Counted from the stretch's first letter, positions 1 to 7,783 are shown. The stretch: 64,000 nt of DNA from Atopomonas sediminilitoris (GCF_022601735.1 NZ_JAKUMM010000007.1:186001-250000); one strand, 5' to 3'. Notes: generated by a model not told the origin, from the letters alone. Translations and numbers: made by a program.

Positions 1-300
1 GTGCTCGGCCAGCCCGACTGGCGCGGCGTATTGCAGAAGATTTTGCAGGACTTTCAAGCGCAAAGCCGGCGCTTCTATTTGCCGGAGCACTTGCACGCGG
101 GCGCCTTTATCAGCACCAACCGCGAAGGCAAGGTACAGACTTTCCCACTGCTATCGTTGTCGATTGGCGTGGTTGAGCTCACCCCGGAGCGCTGCACCGA
201 ACTGGATGCCGGACAATTGGCTGCATTGGCGTCAAAAGCCAAACATCAGGCCAAGGCGCTACCCGGTTACAGCCTGCACGTGTTGCCGCACACCGCTTAA
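1..300 (+). CDS. C-terminal end of a GGDEF-domain protein (truncated by window edge)
   Basis: Only the last 99 residues are present; the frame is open through base 1, so the gene begins upstream. The segment PLLSLSIGVVEL followed by an AKHQAK-type helix is the end of a GGDEF fold, and it stops in TAA at 298-300. The GG(D/E)EF signature would lie upstream, so cyclase activity cannot be judged. In Pseudomonas this sequence style is typical of EAL-CBS-GGDEF proteins with a degenerate GGDEF domain (family knowledge). It converges on the next leftward gene with a 4 bp overlap. The identity as a GGDEF tail is fairly sure; the full architecture is inference. Confidence 0.7.
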   Translation: MLGQPDWRGVLQKILQDFQAQSRRFYLPEHLHAGAFISTNREGKVQTFPLLSLSIGVVELTPERCTELDAGQLAALASKAKHQAKALPGYSLHVLPHTA

Positions 301-662
301 GGTGTGCTGGCGTAGTCGTAGGCGTAAACCCGCGCGATTTCTGCGGAGTGCCAGCTGGCCGCTTCTAATCCATCCGGCTCGCCTTCCAGCAATCCCAACT
401 CACTGACGTGCTGAAAAAAGCCGATACGTGGCAAACGGCTCGCGCCTTGACTGACCACCAAGGCGCTACGCAGCGGCCGCTCGGCGTCGGCATCCAGCTT
501 GGCCAAATGCTCGAGAGCCGCGGTCAATACCTTCATGGCAGGCCGTGGCAGGCCAACACGCTCAATCACCGCGCGATAGGTCAAGACATGTTGCTGGCTA
601 CGCGCATCGGCTAACACCTGCAGGAGTTTTTCCCAGTCGGTTTTTAGAATTTGAATAGACAT
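297..662 (-). CDS. Conserved hypothetical protein (121 aa)
   Basis: A 121-residue soluble protein with no signal peptide or membrane segment. The N-terminal half (WEKLLQVLADARSQQHVLTYRAVIERVGLP) reads like a small helical domain. The ending EIARVYAYDYA is unremarkable, and I recognise no catalytic motif. The ATG overlaps the stop of the HTH gene upstream in a TAATG arrangement (660-664), so the two are almost certainly translationally coupled. That makes this protein a likely partner or effector of the regulator, but its function is unknown. Confidence 0.75.
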   Translation of the reverse strand: MSIQILKTDWEKLLQVLADARSQQHVLTYRAVIERVGLPRPAMKVLTAALEHLAKLDADAERPLRSALVVSQGASRLPRIGFFQHVSELGLLEGEPDGLEAASWHSAEIARVYAYDYASTP

Positions 663-982
663 TAGGGCAGGCTCTCCTCGCTAACGTTGAGCTTGCGCGC
701 CAAGCTGCTCCGGATAGCGCCTTCTAGGGGGCGCTCGCCGGACTCAAACATCTGCAAATACAGCGGACTAATACCGACCTCGCGCGCTAATGCTTCAATA
801 CTTAAGCCCAGCGCCTCGCGCAGCTGCGTCAGGCTCTGGCCCTGCGCACTCGGCGCGGCGGGCTTGCTCGCTGGTGCTGCGGGCAGCTGACCTGCGGCCT
901 GTAACAACGCTTGATACTGCGCCCACGGCAGCACCGCATACTCTGGCACACCATCGCGCGCAATGATTTGAACTTCCTGCAT
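662..982 (-). CDS. HTH (XRE-like) regulator with Phd/RelB-like N-terminus
   Basis: About 106 residues. The first ~30 (EVQIIARDGVPEYAVLPW onward) look like the beta-hairpin start of Phd/YefM-type antitoxins. A Pro/Ala linker follows, then a C-terminal helix-turn-helix (LREALGLSIEALAREVGISP, then YLQMFESGERPL) of the XRE/Cro class. I chose ATG 982 over the upstream GTG at 1003 because GGGGAG sits about 9 bases before it. The gene is first in a two-gene operon with the 121-aa protein. A small autoregulator, perhaps of antitoxin ancestry, is likely; the partner does not look like a known toxin. Confidence 0.7.
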   Translation of the reverse strand: MQEVQIIARDGVPEYAVLPWAQYQALLQAAGQLPAAPASKPAAPSAQGQSLTQLREALGLSIEALAREVGISPLYLQMFESGERPLEGAIRSSLARKLNVSEESLP

Positions 983-1181
983 AGCACCGCTCCCCGCTTG
1001 CACTCTAGCTTTTGCCAGCTACTACTTATTAGTAAGACCATGGTACACCCCTTAGCCTTAGTACAAACAAGTATAGGAAATCGCCTCTTACCACCTCGGT
1101 AACACTCGCCGGCGCCTTGCCCAACACCGCCGGATTGCATGGCCACATCGTGCAACCGCGCTAGTCTCGGGGCTGGCGCTG

Positions 1182-1235
1182 GTTATCCACTGCATCTGTG
1201 GATAACTCTGTGCACAGTCGTGGGATCAATCCCAC
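1182..1235. promoter_or_regulatory. Cluster of three palindromes including two inverted DnaA-box-like sites
   Basis: Within 54 bp lie GTTATCCAC/GTGGATAAC (1182-1190 and 1198-1206, 7 bp apart), CTGTGCACAG (1208-1217) and GTGGGAT/ATCCCAC (1220-1235). The sequence at 1197-1205 is a perfect minus-strand TTATCCACA, the classical DnaA box; 1183-1191 matches it 8 of 9. The gap between the HTH gene (starts 982) and the FKBP gene (ends 1403) holds no convincing gene. It contains this cluster, the terminator at 1315-1346 and presumably the promoter of the HTH operon. Binding by DnaA is inference. Confidence 0.45.
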
Positions 1236-1314
1236 CAAGCCGCGTAGCATCAGGCTTTGCGTTAGACTGCACAAAAAACAGACAACGCAAAAACTCCAAT
1301 AAAATCAATGCATT

Positions 1315-1346
1315 AAAAAAGCCACTCAGTTTTCACTAAGTGGCTT
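1315..1346 (-). terminator. Rho-independent terminator of the FKBP gene
   Basis: On the minus strand an AAGCCACT/AGTGGCTT hairpin (arms 1339-1346 and 1319-1326) is followed by a run of six T (complement of 1315-1320). It lies about 57 bases after the stop of the leftward FKBP gene. Confidence 0.85.
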
Positions 1347-1402
1347 GACAGGTGTTGCGTAAGCTGTTTCCGCGTTGTGTATAAGGGTAACAGCCTAATG
1401 CC

Positions 1403-2140
1403 TTAACCGGCTTCTTTGCTTGGCTCTGCTGCTTTTTCAGCGCCTTCTTGGTCTTGAATGCTCAGCAGCTCTAGTTCAAACACCAGTACCGAGTTGGCAG
1501 GAATCTTCGGGCTTGGGCTTTGTGCGCCGTAGGCCAGCTCAGACGGAATGTACAGTTTCCACTGATCGCCCACCTTCATCAGTTGTAACGCCTCAACCCA
1601 ACCGGGAATAACGCCACCCACCGGCAGATCAATCGGACTACCACGCTCACGCGAGCTGTCGAATACACTGCCGTCAACCAGCTTACCTTCGTAATGCACG
1701 GTAACGACGTCGCTGGCCTTAGGCTGTGCGCCTTCGCCAGCCTTGATCACTTCGTACTGCAGGCCTGATTCGGTGGTGACCACGCCATCACGCTTGCCGT
1801 TTTCAGCCAAGAACTCAGCGCCCTTCTTTGCGGCTTCGTCGTTCAAGGCCTTCATGCGGTCTTCGCTGCGCTTTTGCAGGAACTCAAAAGCAGCCATCAC
1901 TTCGTCGTCTTTCAGGCGCTGTTCTTTCTTGCCCAAAGCGTCACTGATACCCAGGGCAACGGCTTGCGGGTCTAAGTCTTCCAGACCATCTTCAGCCAAG
2001 CTGCGGCCCATATTAAGACCCAAGCCGTAAGAGGCTTTCTGCGCTGGGGTTTTCAGATCTGCGGCGGCTTCCTGCTCTCCACAGCCGGCCAGCGTCAGGG
2101 TTGCTACAGCCACAGCAGCGGCAAGGGCGATTCGTTTCAT
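1403..2140 (-). CDS. FKBP-type peptidyl-prolyl cis-trans isomerase, lipoprotein (FkpA/Mip-like)
   Basis: This 245-aa protein catalyses cis-trans isomerisation of prolyl bonds during folding of envelope proteins. A lipoprotein signal ends in LTLAGC (lipid-bearing Cys about residue 20), predicting an outer-membrane or periplasmic location. Residues ~30-125 are the helical FKBP_N dimerisation domain (YGLGLNMGRSL). Residues ~140-230 are the FKBP fold with VTVHYEGKLVDGSVFDSS, GVIPGWVEALQLMKVGDQ and IPSELAYG. Length and layout fit FkpA/FklB/Mip. A C-terminal acidic tail (EGAEKAAEPSKEAG) follows the fold. It appears monocistronic with its own terminator. Confidence 0.93.
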   Translation of the reverse strand: MKRIALAAAVAVATLTLAGCGEQEAAADLKTPAQKASYGLGLNMGRSLAEDGLEDLDPQAVALGISDALGKKEQRLKDDEVMAAFEFLQKRSEDRMKALNDEAAKKGAEFLAENGKRDGVVTTESGLQYEVIKAGEGAQPKASDVVTVHYEGKLVDGSVFDSSRERGSPIDLPVGGVIPGWVEALQLMKVGDQWKLYIPSELAYGAQSPSPKIPANSVLVFELELLSIQDQEGAEKAAEPSKEAG

Positions 2141-2259
2141 CTCAGTTCCTTATGCACAGCCCGTTTGGGCAGAAAGCGCCGAGCTTAGCAGCTTGACGGG
2201 CGTTACTGAATGCACGAACCACGGATGCCGCATGCAGAACTGCAAACTTATTGGCAGTT

Positions 2260-2853
2260 TCAGCCCGCCAGCGCCTCACGCACGAAGTCCAAGCGGTCTT
2301 GGCCAAAGTACATTTGCCCATTAACAAAGAAGGTGGGCGCACCGAACGCACCGCGCTTAACCGCTTCGGCGGTGTTTTGCTTCAGCGTTTCTTTAATCGT
2401 TTCGTCCGCCGCCAAGGCTTGCAGCTTCTCGGGATCAAAACCCGCGGTACTCAGTACCTCAGCCACGACCTTGGCATCGCCCATGTTCTTAGCGTCCACC
2501 CAAAACGCGGTAAACACCGCCGCAGCAAACTCGCCGAAACGCTCAGGCATGTGCGCTTGCACGCCTACCGCCATGCGCATCAGGCCAAGGGTGTTAATCG
2601 GGAAATGCGGATTGAATGCCATCGGCACGCCGTAACGCGCGGCAAAGCGGTTCAGGTCCTGCATCATGTAACGACCTTTGGCCGGCACCATCACCGGCGA
2701 GCTATTGCCCGTGGCTTGAAATAAGCCCCCCAGCAACACGGGCTGGTACACCAGCTGCGCACCGGCTGCCGCACAGATTGCTGGCAACTGGGTATGGGCG
2801 AGGTAGGTGGTGGGGCTACCGAAATCAAAGACAAACTCAACGCGCTTAGTCAT
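2260..2853 (-). CDS. 2-hydroxychromene-2-carboxylate isomerase family (DsbA/kappa-GST fold)
   Basis: 197 residues from ATG 2853, preceded by CTGGAG at proper spacing. The N-terminal FDFGSPTTYLA is the family motif with the active-site Ser (in place of a Cys), and the C-terminal GAFGAPTFFVNGQMYFGQDRL is the conserved cis-Pro/end segment. Characterised members (NahD) use glutathione to isomerise 2-hydroxychromene-2-carboxylate in naphthalene breakdown. No other aromatic-degradation genes are nearby, so the true substrate is unknown. It lies 22 bp downstream of the SDR gene in the same direction, probably one operon under the divergent TetR regulator. Confidence 0.88.
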   Translation of the reverse strand: MTKRVEFVFDFGSPTTYLAHTQLPAICAAAGAQLVYQPVLLGGLFQATGNSSPVMVPAKGRYMMQDLNRFAARYGVPMAFNPHFPINTLGLMRMAVGVQAHMPERFGEFAAAVFTAFWVDAKNMGDAKVVAEVLSTAGFDPEKLQALAADETIKETLKQNTAEAVKRGAFGAPTFFVNGQMYFGQDRLDFVREALAG

Positions 2854-2875
2854 CAGTTTTGCTCCAGAGAAGGAA

Positions 2876-3610
2876 TTACCAGCGTTCTTGCCACGGACGC
2901 AGGTCCAGCTCGAACGTCCACGCATCGCGTGGCTGGGTGTGCAGGTGCCAATAGTTGTCGGCTATGTGATCGGGATTGAGGATGCCGTCTTGGTCTTTTT
3001 TCGCGTACATGTCCGGCACGTGGGTGCGAATAAAATCAGTGTCGATACAGCCATCGACAACCACATGCGCCACGTGAATATTATTCGGGCCTAACTCACG
3101 CGCCATGCTTTGCGCTAAGGCGCGCAGCGCATGTTTAGCGCCAGCAAAGGCAGCAAAGTTGGCCGAGCCTCGAAGTGCCGCCGTTGCCCCTGTAAACAAC
3201 AAGGTGCCGCGACCACGGCTAACCATCCGCCGCGCCACGGCCTGCGCGGTCAGGAAGGCGCTGAAGCAGGCCATCTCCCAAATCTTGAAATACTTACGCG
3301 CGGTTTCATCCAAGATGCTGCACGGCACATTGGCGCCGATATTAAAGACATACACTTCGATCGGACCGATATCGCGCTCGATTTGTTCGACCAGCGCGGC
3401 GACCTCGTCTTCTTTGCGCGCATCGGAGGCAAAGCCATGTGCCTGCCCACCGCTGGCGACAATTTCATCAATCAAAGGCTGTAATTTGTCGGCGCTGCGC
3501 CGCGTGGCGCAAACCGTGTAGCCCTCACGCGCAAAGCGTTTGGCGATCACGCCGCCAGTAGCGTCGCCAGCGCCTATTACTAAAGCCACCTTGTTGCTTT
3601 GTTCAGCCAT
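2876..3610 (-). CDS. Short-chain dehydrogenase/reductase-like protein lacking the catalytic Tyr
   Basis: 244 residues with a Rossmann fold: nucleotide-binding loop VIGAGDATGG (residues ~11-20; Ala-Gly-Asp rather than the usual TGxxxGxG) and FNIGAN in place of NNAG. The active-site stretch FAAFAGAKHALRALAQ has Phe where classical SDRs have Tyr of YxxxK; the Lys is retained and TGATAAL carries the Ser-region strand. Loss of Tyr argues against standard carbonyl reduction. It heads a likely two-gene operon with the isomerase gene, divergent from a TetR regulator. A redox-inactive or altered-chemistry SDR is inferred; family assignment is firm. Confidence 0.85.
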   Translation of the reverse strand: MAEQSNKVALVIGAGDATGGVIAKRFAREGYTVCATRRSADKLQPLIDEIVASGGQAHGFASDARKEDEVAALVEQIERDIGPIEVYVFNIGANVPCSILDETARKYFKIWEMACFSAFLTAQAVARRMVSRGRGTLLFTGATAALRGSANFAAFAGAKHALRALAQSMARELGPNNIHVAHVVVDGCIDTDFIRTHVPDMYAKKDQDGILNPDHIADNYWHLHTQPRDAWTFELDLRPWQERW

Positions 3611-3648
3611 GTCGCGCCTCTTTTAGTTAACTGACTGCATCAACGCCT

Positions 3649-3672
3649 TTTGCTAAACGATCATTTAGCAAA
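3649..3672. promoter_or_regulatory. 24-bp TetR-type operator between SDR and TetR genes
   Basis: Arms TTTGCTAAA (3649-3657) and TTTAGCAAA (3664-3672) are perfect inverted repeats around a GATC-containing centre. The dyad sits midway between divergent start codons (3610 minus, 3721 plus), the classical place for a TetR repressor controlling itself and the neighbouring operon. That this TetR protein binds it is inference. Confidence 0.75.
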
Positions 3673-3720
3673 CGAACGTTATGCTACGCTACGCACAAAT
3701 GCAAGCCATGTGAGTTCGCC

Positions 3721-4302
3721 ATGCGTTACAGCAACGAGCACAAAGCCCAAACCCGCCAGAAATTACTCGACAGCAGCGCCAGCCTCGCCAAAGAAGGCGG
3801 TTTTGCCAGCACCGGGGTTGATGCGTTGATGAAGGCCATTGGCCTAACCGGCGGGGCCTTTTACAGCCACTTCAGCAGCAAAGAAGACTTGTTTGCCCAC
3901 CTCGTGGCGCAAGAATTAGCCCGCAGCGTGGCCTTGCTCTCAGAACTGCCCGGCCAAGGCACCGAGAAACTGCGCCACGCCTTTGCCCTGTATTTAAACC
4001 CCAAGCACGTCGCCGCGTTGGGCCAAGGCTGCATGCTGCCGAGCCTTGGCAGCGAGATCAGCCGCGCTACGCCTGAAGTGCGCCAAAACGTTGAGCAGGC
4101 GCTACAAACGTTAGTCAGCCGCTGGGCCAATGAGCACCCGCAACCCGAGCTAGCCTGGGGCATGCTGGCACAATGTGTCGGCAGCATTGTGCTAGCGCGC
4201 ATGCTGGCCACAGAGGCCGCGCAACAAGCGGTGCTCGCCTCCAGCCAGCAATTGTTAGAACAACTGTTAACCGTGCAGGCAGAAAAAACCCCGGCCAAAT
4301 GA
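3721..4302 (+). CDS. TetR/AcrR-family transcriptional repressor
   Basis: 193 residues. The N-terminal HTH (about residues 8-55: TRQKLLDSSASLAKEGGFAS, then GVDALMKAIGLTGGAFYSHF) is a textbook TetR_N domain. The remaining helices form a ligand-binding domain of unknown specificity. It is divergent from the SDR/isomerase operon and shares the 24-bp dyad at 3649-3672, so it probably represses that operon and itself, with release by a small hydrophobic or aromatic ligand (inference). The ATG at 3721 is the first in-frame start after an ATG-TGA pair at 3708. Confidence 0.9.
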   Translation: MRYSNEHKAQTRQKLLDSSASLAKEGGFASTGVDALMKAIGLTGGAFYSHFSSKEDLFAHLVAQELARSVALLSELPGQGTEKLRHAFALYLNPKHVAALGQGCMLPSLGSEISRATPEVRQNVEQALQTLVSRWANEHPQPELAWGMLAQCVGSIVLARMLATEAAQQAVLASSQQLLEQLLTVQAEKTPAK

Positions 4303-4308
4303 CCGGGG
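4283..4308 (-). terminator. Terminator of the acyl-CoA dehydrogenase gene
   Basis: On the minus strand a CCCCGG/CCGGGG hairpin (4303-4308 with 4289-4294) is followed by six T (complement of 4283-4288). It overlaps the 3' end of the convergent tetR gene, which ends in TGA at 4300-4302. Confidence 0.75.
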
Positions 4309-4441
4309 CTAAAAGAGGCTGCGGGACCCGCCAGGGAAACCGCAACTTACTCGCACGCCAAAACGTGCGAACCCGTGCAGCTTAGCCTATTACGCAGCCG
4401 CTTTATATTGCCACCACGGCTACCTGGCTAGCCCTGCGCGC

Positions 4442-5578
4442 TTACAGTGAGCGCGAAATGATTTCTTTCATAATCTCGTTAGTGCCGGCATAGATGCGCT
4501 GCACACGCGCATCCGCCCAAGCTCGCGCCACGGGGTATTCCCACATGTAGCCGTAGCCGCCGTGCAGCTGCACACACTCATCCAGCACCTTGCACTGCAA
4601 ATCCGTACACCAGTACTTGGCCATGGCCGCGGTCGGCACATCGAGCTTTTTGTTCATGTGCAGTTCAAGGCAGCGGTCGACAAACACTCGCGCCACTTGC
4701 AGCTCGGTGGCGATTTCGGCCAGCTTGAAGCGGGTGTTTTGGAAGTCAAAAACCCGCTTACCAAAGGCTTTACGTTCACGGGTGTAGTCTAGCGTCCACT
4801 TCAGCGCCGCTTCGGCATTAGCAATGGCCCCTAGAGCCACACTCAAACGCTCCTGCGGCAACTCTTGCATCAAGTAAATAAAGCCCATGCCCTCTTGGCC
4901 GAGCAGGTTTTCCTTAGGCACGCGCACGTCTTGGAAAAACAGCTCGGAGGTGTCCTGCGCCTTCATCCCCACCTTGTGCAGATTTTGGCCCTTGGTAAAG
5001 CCTGGGGTGCCGGCTTCAACTAGCAACAAGCTGGTGCCCTTGGCGCCATCCTTAGGATCAGTTTTGGCCACCACAATCACCAGATCAGCCATTTGACCAT
5101 TGGTGATAAACGTCTTCGAGCCGTTCAGCACATAGTGATCGCCATCCAGCACGGCAGTGGTTTTGACGTTTTGCAGATCAGAGCCGGTGCCAGGCTCGGT
5201 CATGGCGATCGCGGTGATGATTTCGCCGCTGGTGCATCTAGGAATGAAGCGCTGTTTTTGTTCAGCATTGCCGTAGCGTTGGATGTACGGCACGGCGATA
5301 TCTGAGTGCAGCGAAAAGCCCACCCCCGATAAACCCAGCCGCGCCACTTCTTCAATCACAACAGCGCTGTAAAGAAAATCAGCCCCTAAGCCGCCATCGG
5401 CTTCGGGAATCGGCGCGCACAACAAGCCTTGCTCGCCGGCTTTGCTCCACAGGGCACGATCAACCTGACCGTCCTCTTCCCACTGGGCATGAAATGGCAC
5501 GGCCTCGGCTTCAAAAAACTTGCGCACGCTGTCGCGGAATATTTCATGGTCGGAGCTGAATACGGTTCTTGGGATCAT
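4442..5578 (-). CDS. Acyl-CoA dehydrogenase
   Basis: 378-residue FAD flavoprotein that introduces the alpha-beta double bond into acyl-CoA thioesters. The signature AMTEPGTGSDLQNVKTTA (middle beta domain), RERKAFGKRVFDFQNTRFKL (C-terminal helical domain) and the tail QRIYAGTNEIMKEIISRSL are all clear. At the tail, the Glu of the short/medium-chain YEGT motif is Ala. Isovaleryl- and long-chain-type enzymes likewise lack that Glu and carry their base elsewhere, so a branched- or long-chain substrate is more likely (inference). It is transcribed alone, with a CAAGCGCTTG palindrome upstream. Confidence 0.92.
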   Translation of the reverse strand: MIPRTVFSSDHEIFRDSVRKFFEAEAVPFHAQWEEDGQVDRALWSKAGEQGLLCAPIPEADGGLGADFLYSAVVIEEVARLGLSGVGFSLHSDIAVPYIQRYGNAEQKQRFIPRCTSGEIITAIAMTEPGTGSDLQNVKTTAVLDGDHYVLNGSKTFITNGQMADLVIVVAKTDPKDGAKGTSLLLVEAGTPGFTKGQNLHKVGMKAQDTSELFFQDVRVPKENLLGQEGMGFIYLMQELPQERLSVALGAIANAEAALKWTLDYTRERKAFGKRVFDFQNTRFKLAEIATELQVARVFVDRCLELHMNKKLDVPTAAMAKYWCTDLQCKVLDECVQLHGGYGYMWEYPVARAWADARVQRIYAGTNEIMKEIISRSL

Positions 5579-5630
5579 GACAACACACTCTAAAAAATGA
5601 GAAGGAAAACACTGACCCCACGAATATAAA

Positions 5631-5640
5631 CAAGCGCTTG
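5631..5640. promoter_or_regulatory. CAAGCGCTTG palindrome upstream of the acyl-CoA dehydrogenase gene
   Basis: A perfect 10-bp palindrome lies 53 bp upstream of the dehydrogenase start, in the gap shared with the divergent AraC gene. Palindromes of this shape are common operator cores for TetR regulators of acyl-CoA genes. No such regulator is adjacent, so this is only a candidate. Confidence 0.35.
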
Positions 5641-5715
5641 CTCAGTTAGCGCTGGACATAGTCGCCAAAAATAAGGACGATCCAGCCATCACTTGACCAC
5701 TATCGCGTTAAAACT

Positions 5716-6714
5716 ATGACTGCAATGCCTGCCAACCTCACCCGCGTCAGCATCTTGGTTATCGACGGCGTGTTTGCCTCCACCGCGATGCAGGCCATGG
5801 ACCAGTTCCAAATGGCCAGCCAGCGCATCAATCGCCATCAAAGCCCCGACGCCTCATTTCTCACCCGTTTGGTCAGCCCTGACGGTGAAACGGTGCAAGG
5901 CTTTGGTGACGTTCCGGTAGCGGTGCACAGCGGCTTAGACGATGAGGCCGAAGTGATCGTACTGCCAGCCTTTTGGGGTGACTTTGACCAACTGAGCCTT
6001 AAATACCCGCAAATTATCCCTTGGCTACAGCGCCGCCACGCTGCCGGAGCCATTTTGTGCGGCGTAGCGACGGGCGTATTTTGGATGGCGGCCAGCGGCC
6101 TGATGCACGGCAAAGAAGCCACCACGTACTGGCGTTTCTACCAAGAATTTCGCCAGCGTTTTCCGCAAGTGTTGCTCAACGAAGACAAGCACCTCACCGA
6201 TGCGGATCAGCTCTACTGTGCCAGCGGCGTGACCTCTGGCTGCGATTTGTACCTGTACGTGATCGAGCAGCTGTGCGGCCTGCCTGTTGCCCAAGCGGTG
6301 GCCCGCGATAGCTTGTACGAAGTGCAGCGCAGCTACACGCCAGGCCGCCTCGGCTTTGGCGGACAAAAACTGCACCAAGATCCCTTGATCCTGCAAATCC
6401 AGCAGTGGCTGGAGGAGCACTTTGCCGACAAGTTCCGCTTTGAAGATGTCGCGCGACTACACGGCATGAGCATTCGCAACTTTATGCGCCGCTTCCAAGG
6501 TGCTACCGGCGAAAAACCGCTGCACTACTTACAACGGTTACGCATCGAAACCGCCAAAACCCTACTGAGCAGCACGCGCAAAAGCATTAAAACCATCAGC
6601 TATGAAGTGGGCTACGACGACGCCAGCTTCTTTGCGCGACTCTTCCGCCAGCACACCGAGCTCTCGCCGCACCAATACCGCCGGCAACATTTGCCCGGCG
6701 ATAACCGCAGCTAA
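5716..6714 (+). CDS. GlxA-type AraC-family regulator (DJ-1/GATase-like + AraC HTH)
   Basis: 332 residues. Residues ~10-190 form a DJ-1/PfpI-like domain (VSILVIDGVFASTAMQAMDQ; GAILCGVATGVFWMAASGL with Cys at the nucleophile elbow). Residues ~225-325 form a double-HTH AraC domain (RFEDVARLHGMSIRNFMRRF; TISYEVGYDDASFFARLFRQ). Regulators of this architecture often respond to amines, carnitine or amino-acid derivatives in Pseudomonas (GlxA, CdhR, ArgR). Divergent from the acyl-CoA dehydrogenase gene, it may regulate that gene, or the downstream gene at 6792. The ligand is unknown. Confidence 0.9.
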   Translation: MTAMPANLTRVSILVIDGVFASTAMQAMDQFQMASQRINRHQSPDASFLTRLVSPDGETVQGFGDVPVAVHSGLDDEAEVIVLPAFWGDFDQLSLKYPQIIPWLQRRHAAGAILCGVATGVFWMAASGLMHGKEATTYWRFYQEFRQRFPQVLLNEDKHLTDADQLYCASGVTSGCDLYLYVIEQLCGLPVAQAVARDSLYEVQRSYTPGRLGFGGQKLHQDPLILQIQQWLEEHFADKFRFEDVARLHGMSIRNFMRRFQGATGEKPLHYLQRLRIETAKTLLSSTRKSIKTISYEVGYDDASFFARLFRQHTELSPHQYRRQHLPGDNRS

Positions 6715-6791
6715 TCCTTGGATGGGCGCGAGCTCCGCGCCCGACCTCTAGCATGGCAAGCCTGCACCCATAACAACAAAGGCAGACCACC

Positions 6792-7727
6792 ATGCGCTCT
6801 CTCCTCCTCGCTTTGTGCGGCGCGCTCGCGCTGACCGCGCACGCCGACGACAACTGGCAAGCTTTCCCGCTGGATCAATCCGCTTACGATTTTTCCGGTG
6901 ACAAACTCAAGCAACAATGGCCCACGCTGACCCGCGGCTTTCACTACCCCTTCCCTGATGCGGCCAAGGTGCGTGAAATGGCCACGCGCTACCCTGAGCT
7001 GCGCGAGCAAACCGCCTTTACTGGCGATGCCGAAGCCTACAGCCAAGCATTACAAGATGTGTGGCGTTCAATGTTCCGCGGCGATTACGCCAAAGCCAAA
7101 GCTGATGGTCTAAAGCTTGGCCCAGCGGGGCAAGTACCCGCCATGTTTGCGCAAGTTACCTACGCGCTGTATCTCGAGCCAAACCCGGCGCGTAAACACG
7201 CCCTGCTGGAAGAGGTCATCGAGCGCACCGACGCCGCCGGTGCGTTGGTACAAGCCGATACCTTGGCGCAGTTTGGCCGCGCTTACGCCAAGGCCCGTCT
7301 CGGCGAAGAACTGCCCATTGGCACGGTGCTCAAGCGCGGCTACACCTCGCAAATCCCCAACGAGCTTGAGGCGTTGCTCAAGCAAGACCCGCAGCATGCC
7401 TTTGCCCTAGCCACTTTGGGCGGCTACCACGCCGGGGTGATTCGTAAGGTCGGCAGCATGATGGCGCGCATGACTTACGGCGCCAACAAAGGGGATATGG
7501 AGAAGTACTTTGCGCGCTCGATGTCGGTGGTGGAAGACATCCCCATCAGCCACGTCGAATACGCCAATGCTCTGGTCTATGTGTATGACGATGACGAGGC
7601 CGCCAAAGCCCTCGCCCATCTGCGCCGTGCCGCCGCGCTCAAGCCCACCTACGCCATGGAAGCGCTGGAAGTCGAGCTGGCCAAAAAGCTACTGCAACAA
7701 CAAGAACAGCAAGTCGCCGCGCGTTAA
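6792..7727 (+). CDS. Predicted periplasmic protein with TPR-like helices, function unknown
   Basis: 311 residues. A short signal peptide (MRSLLLALCGALALTAHA) is followed by a mature protein that is mostly alpha-helical and Ala-rich. Helix pairs such as AYSQALQDVWRSMFRGDYAK and the C-terminal AAKALAHLRRAAALKPTYAM resemble tetratricopeptide repeats. I do not recognise the family. The tail QQQEQQVAAR is likely disordered. It follows the AraC gene after 77 bp in the same direction, with AAAGGCAG as ribosome-binding site. A hairpin at 7755-7783 follows. Confidence 0.75.
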   Translation: MRSLLLALCGALALTAHADDNWQAFPLDQSAYDFSGDKLKQQWPTLTRGFHYPFPDAAKVREMATRYPELREQTAFTGDAEAYSQALQDVWRSMFRGDYAKAKADGLKLGPAGQVPAMFAQVTYALYLEPNPARKHALLEEVIERTDAAGALVQADTLAQFGRAYAKARLGEELPIGTVLKRGYTSQIPNELEALLKQDPQHAFALATLGGYHAGVIRKVGSMMARMTYGANKGDMEKYFARSMSVVEDIPISHVEYANALVYVYDDDEAAKALAHLRRAAALKPTYAMEALEVELAKKLLQQQEQQVAAR

Positions 7728-7754
7728 CCCCCTCCTTCTGTAGCCCACAGCAAC

Positions 7755-7783
7755 AACCCCGCACAGGCAACTGTCGCGGGGTT
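7755..7783 (+). terminator. Hairpin after the periplasmic-protein gene (possible terminator)
   Basis: AACCCCGC (7755-7762) pairs with GCGGGGTT (7776-7783), and the loop contains a further ACAG/CTGT pairing. No T-run follows, so termination efficiency is uncertain. Confidence 0.45.

Noticed and set aside
297..982. Classic type II toxin-antitoxin pair
   Set aside because: The first gene has an antitoxin-like start, but the second protein shows no toxin motif. It is kept only as a low-certainty finding.
1139..1339. 66-codon frame in the first intergenic region
   Set aside because: It spans the palindrome cluster and a terminator stem and has no ribosome-binding site.
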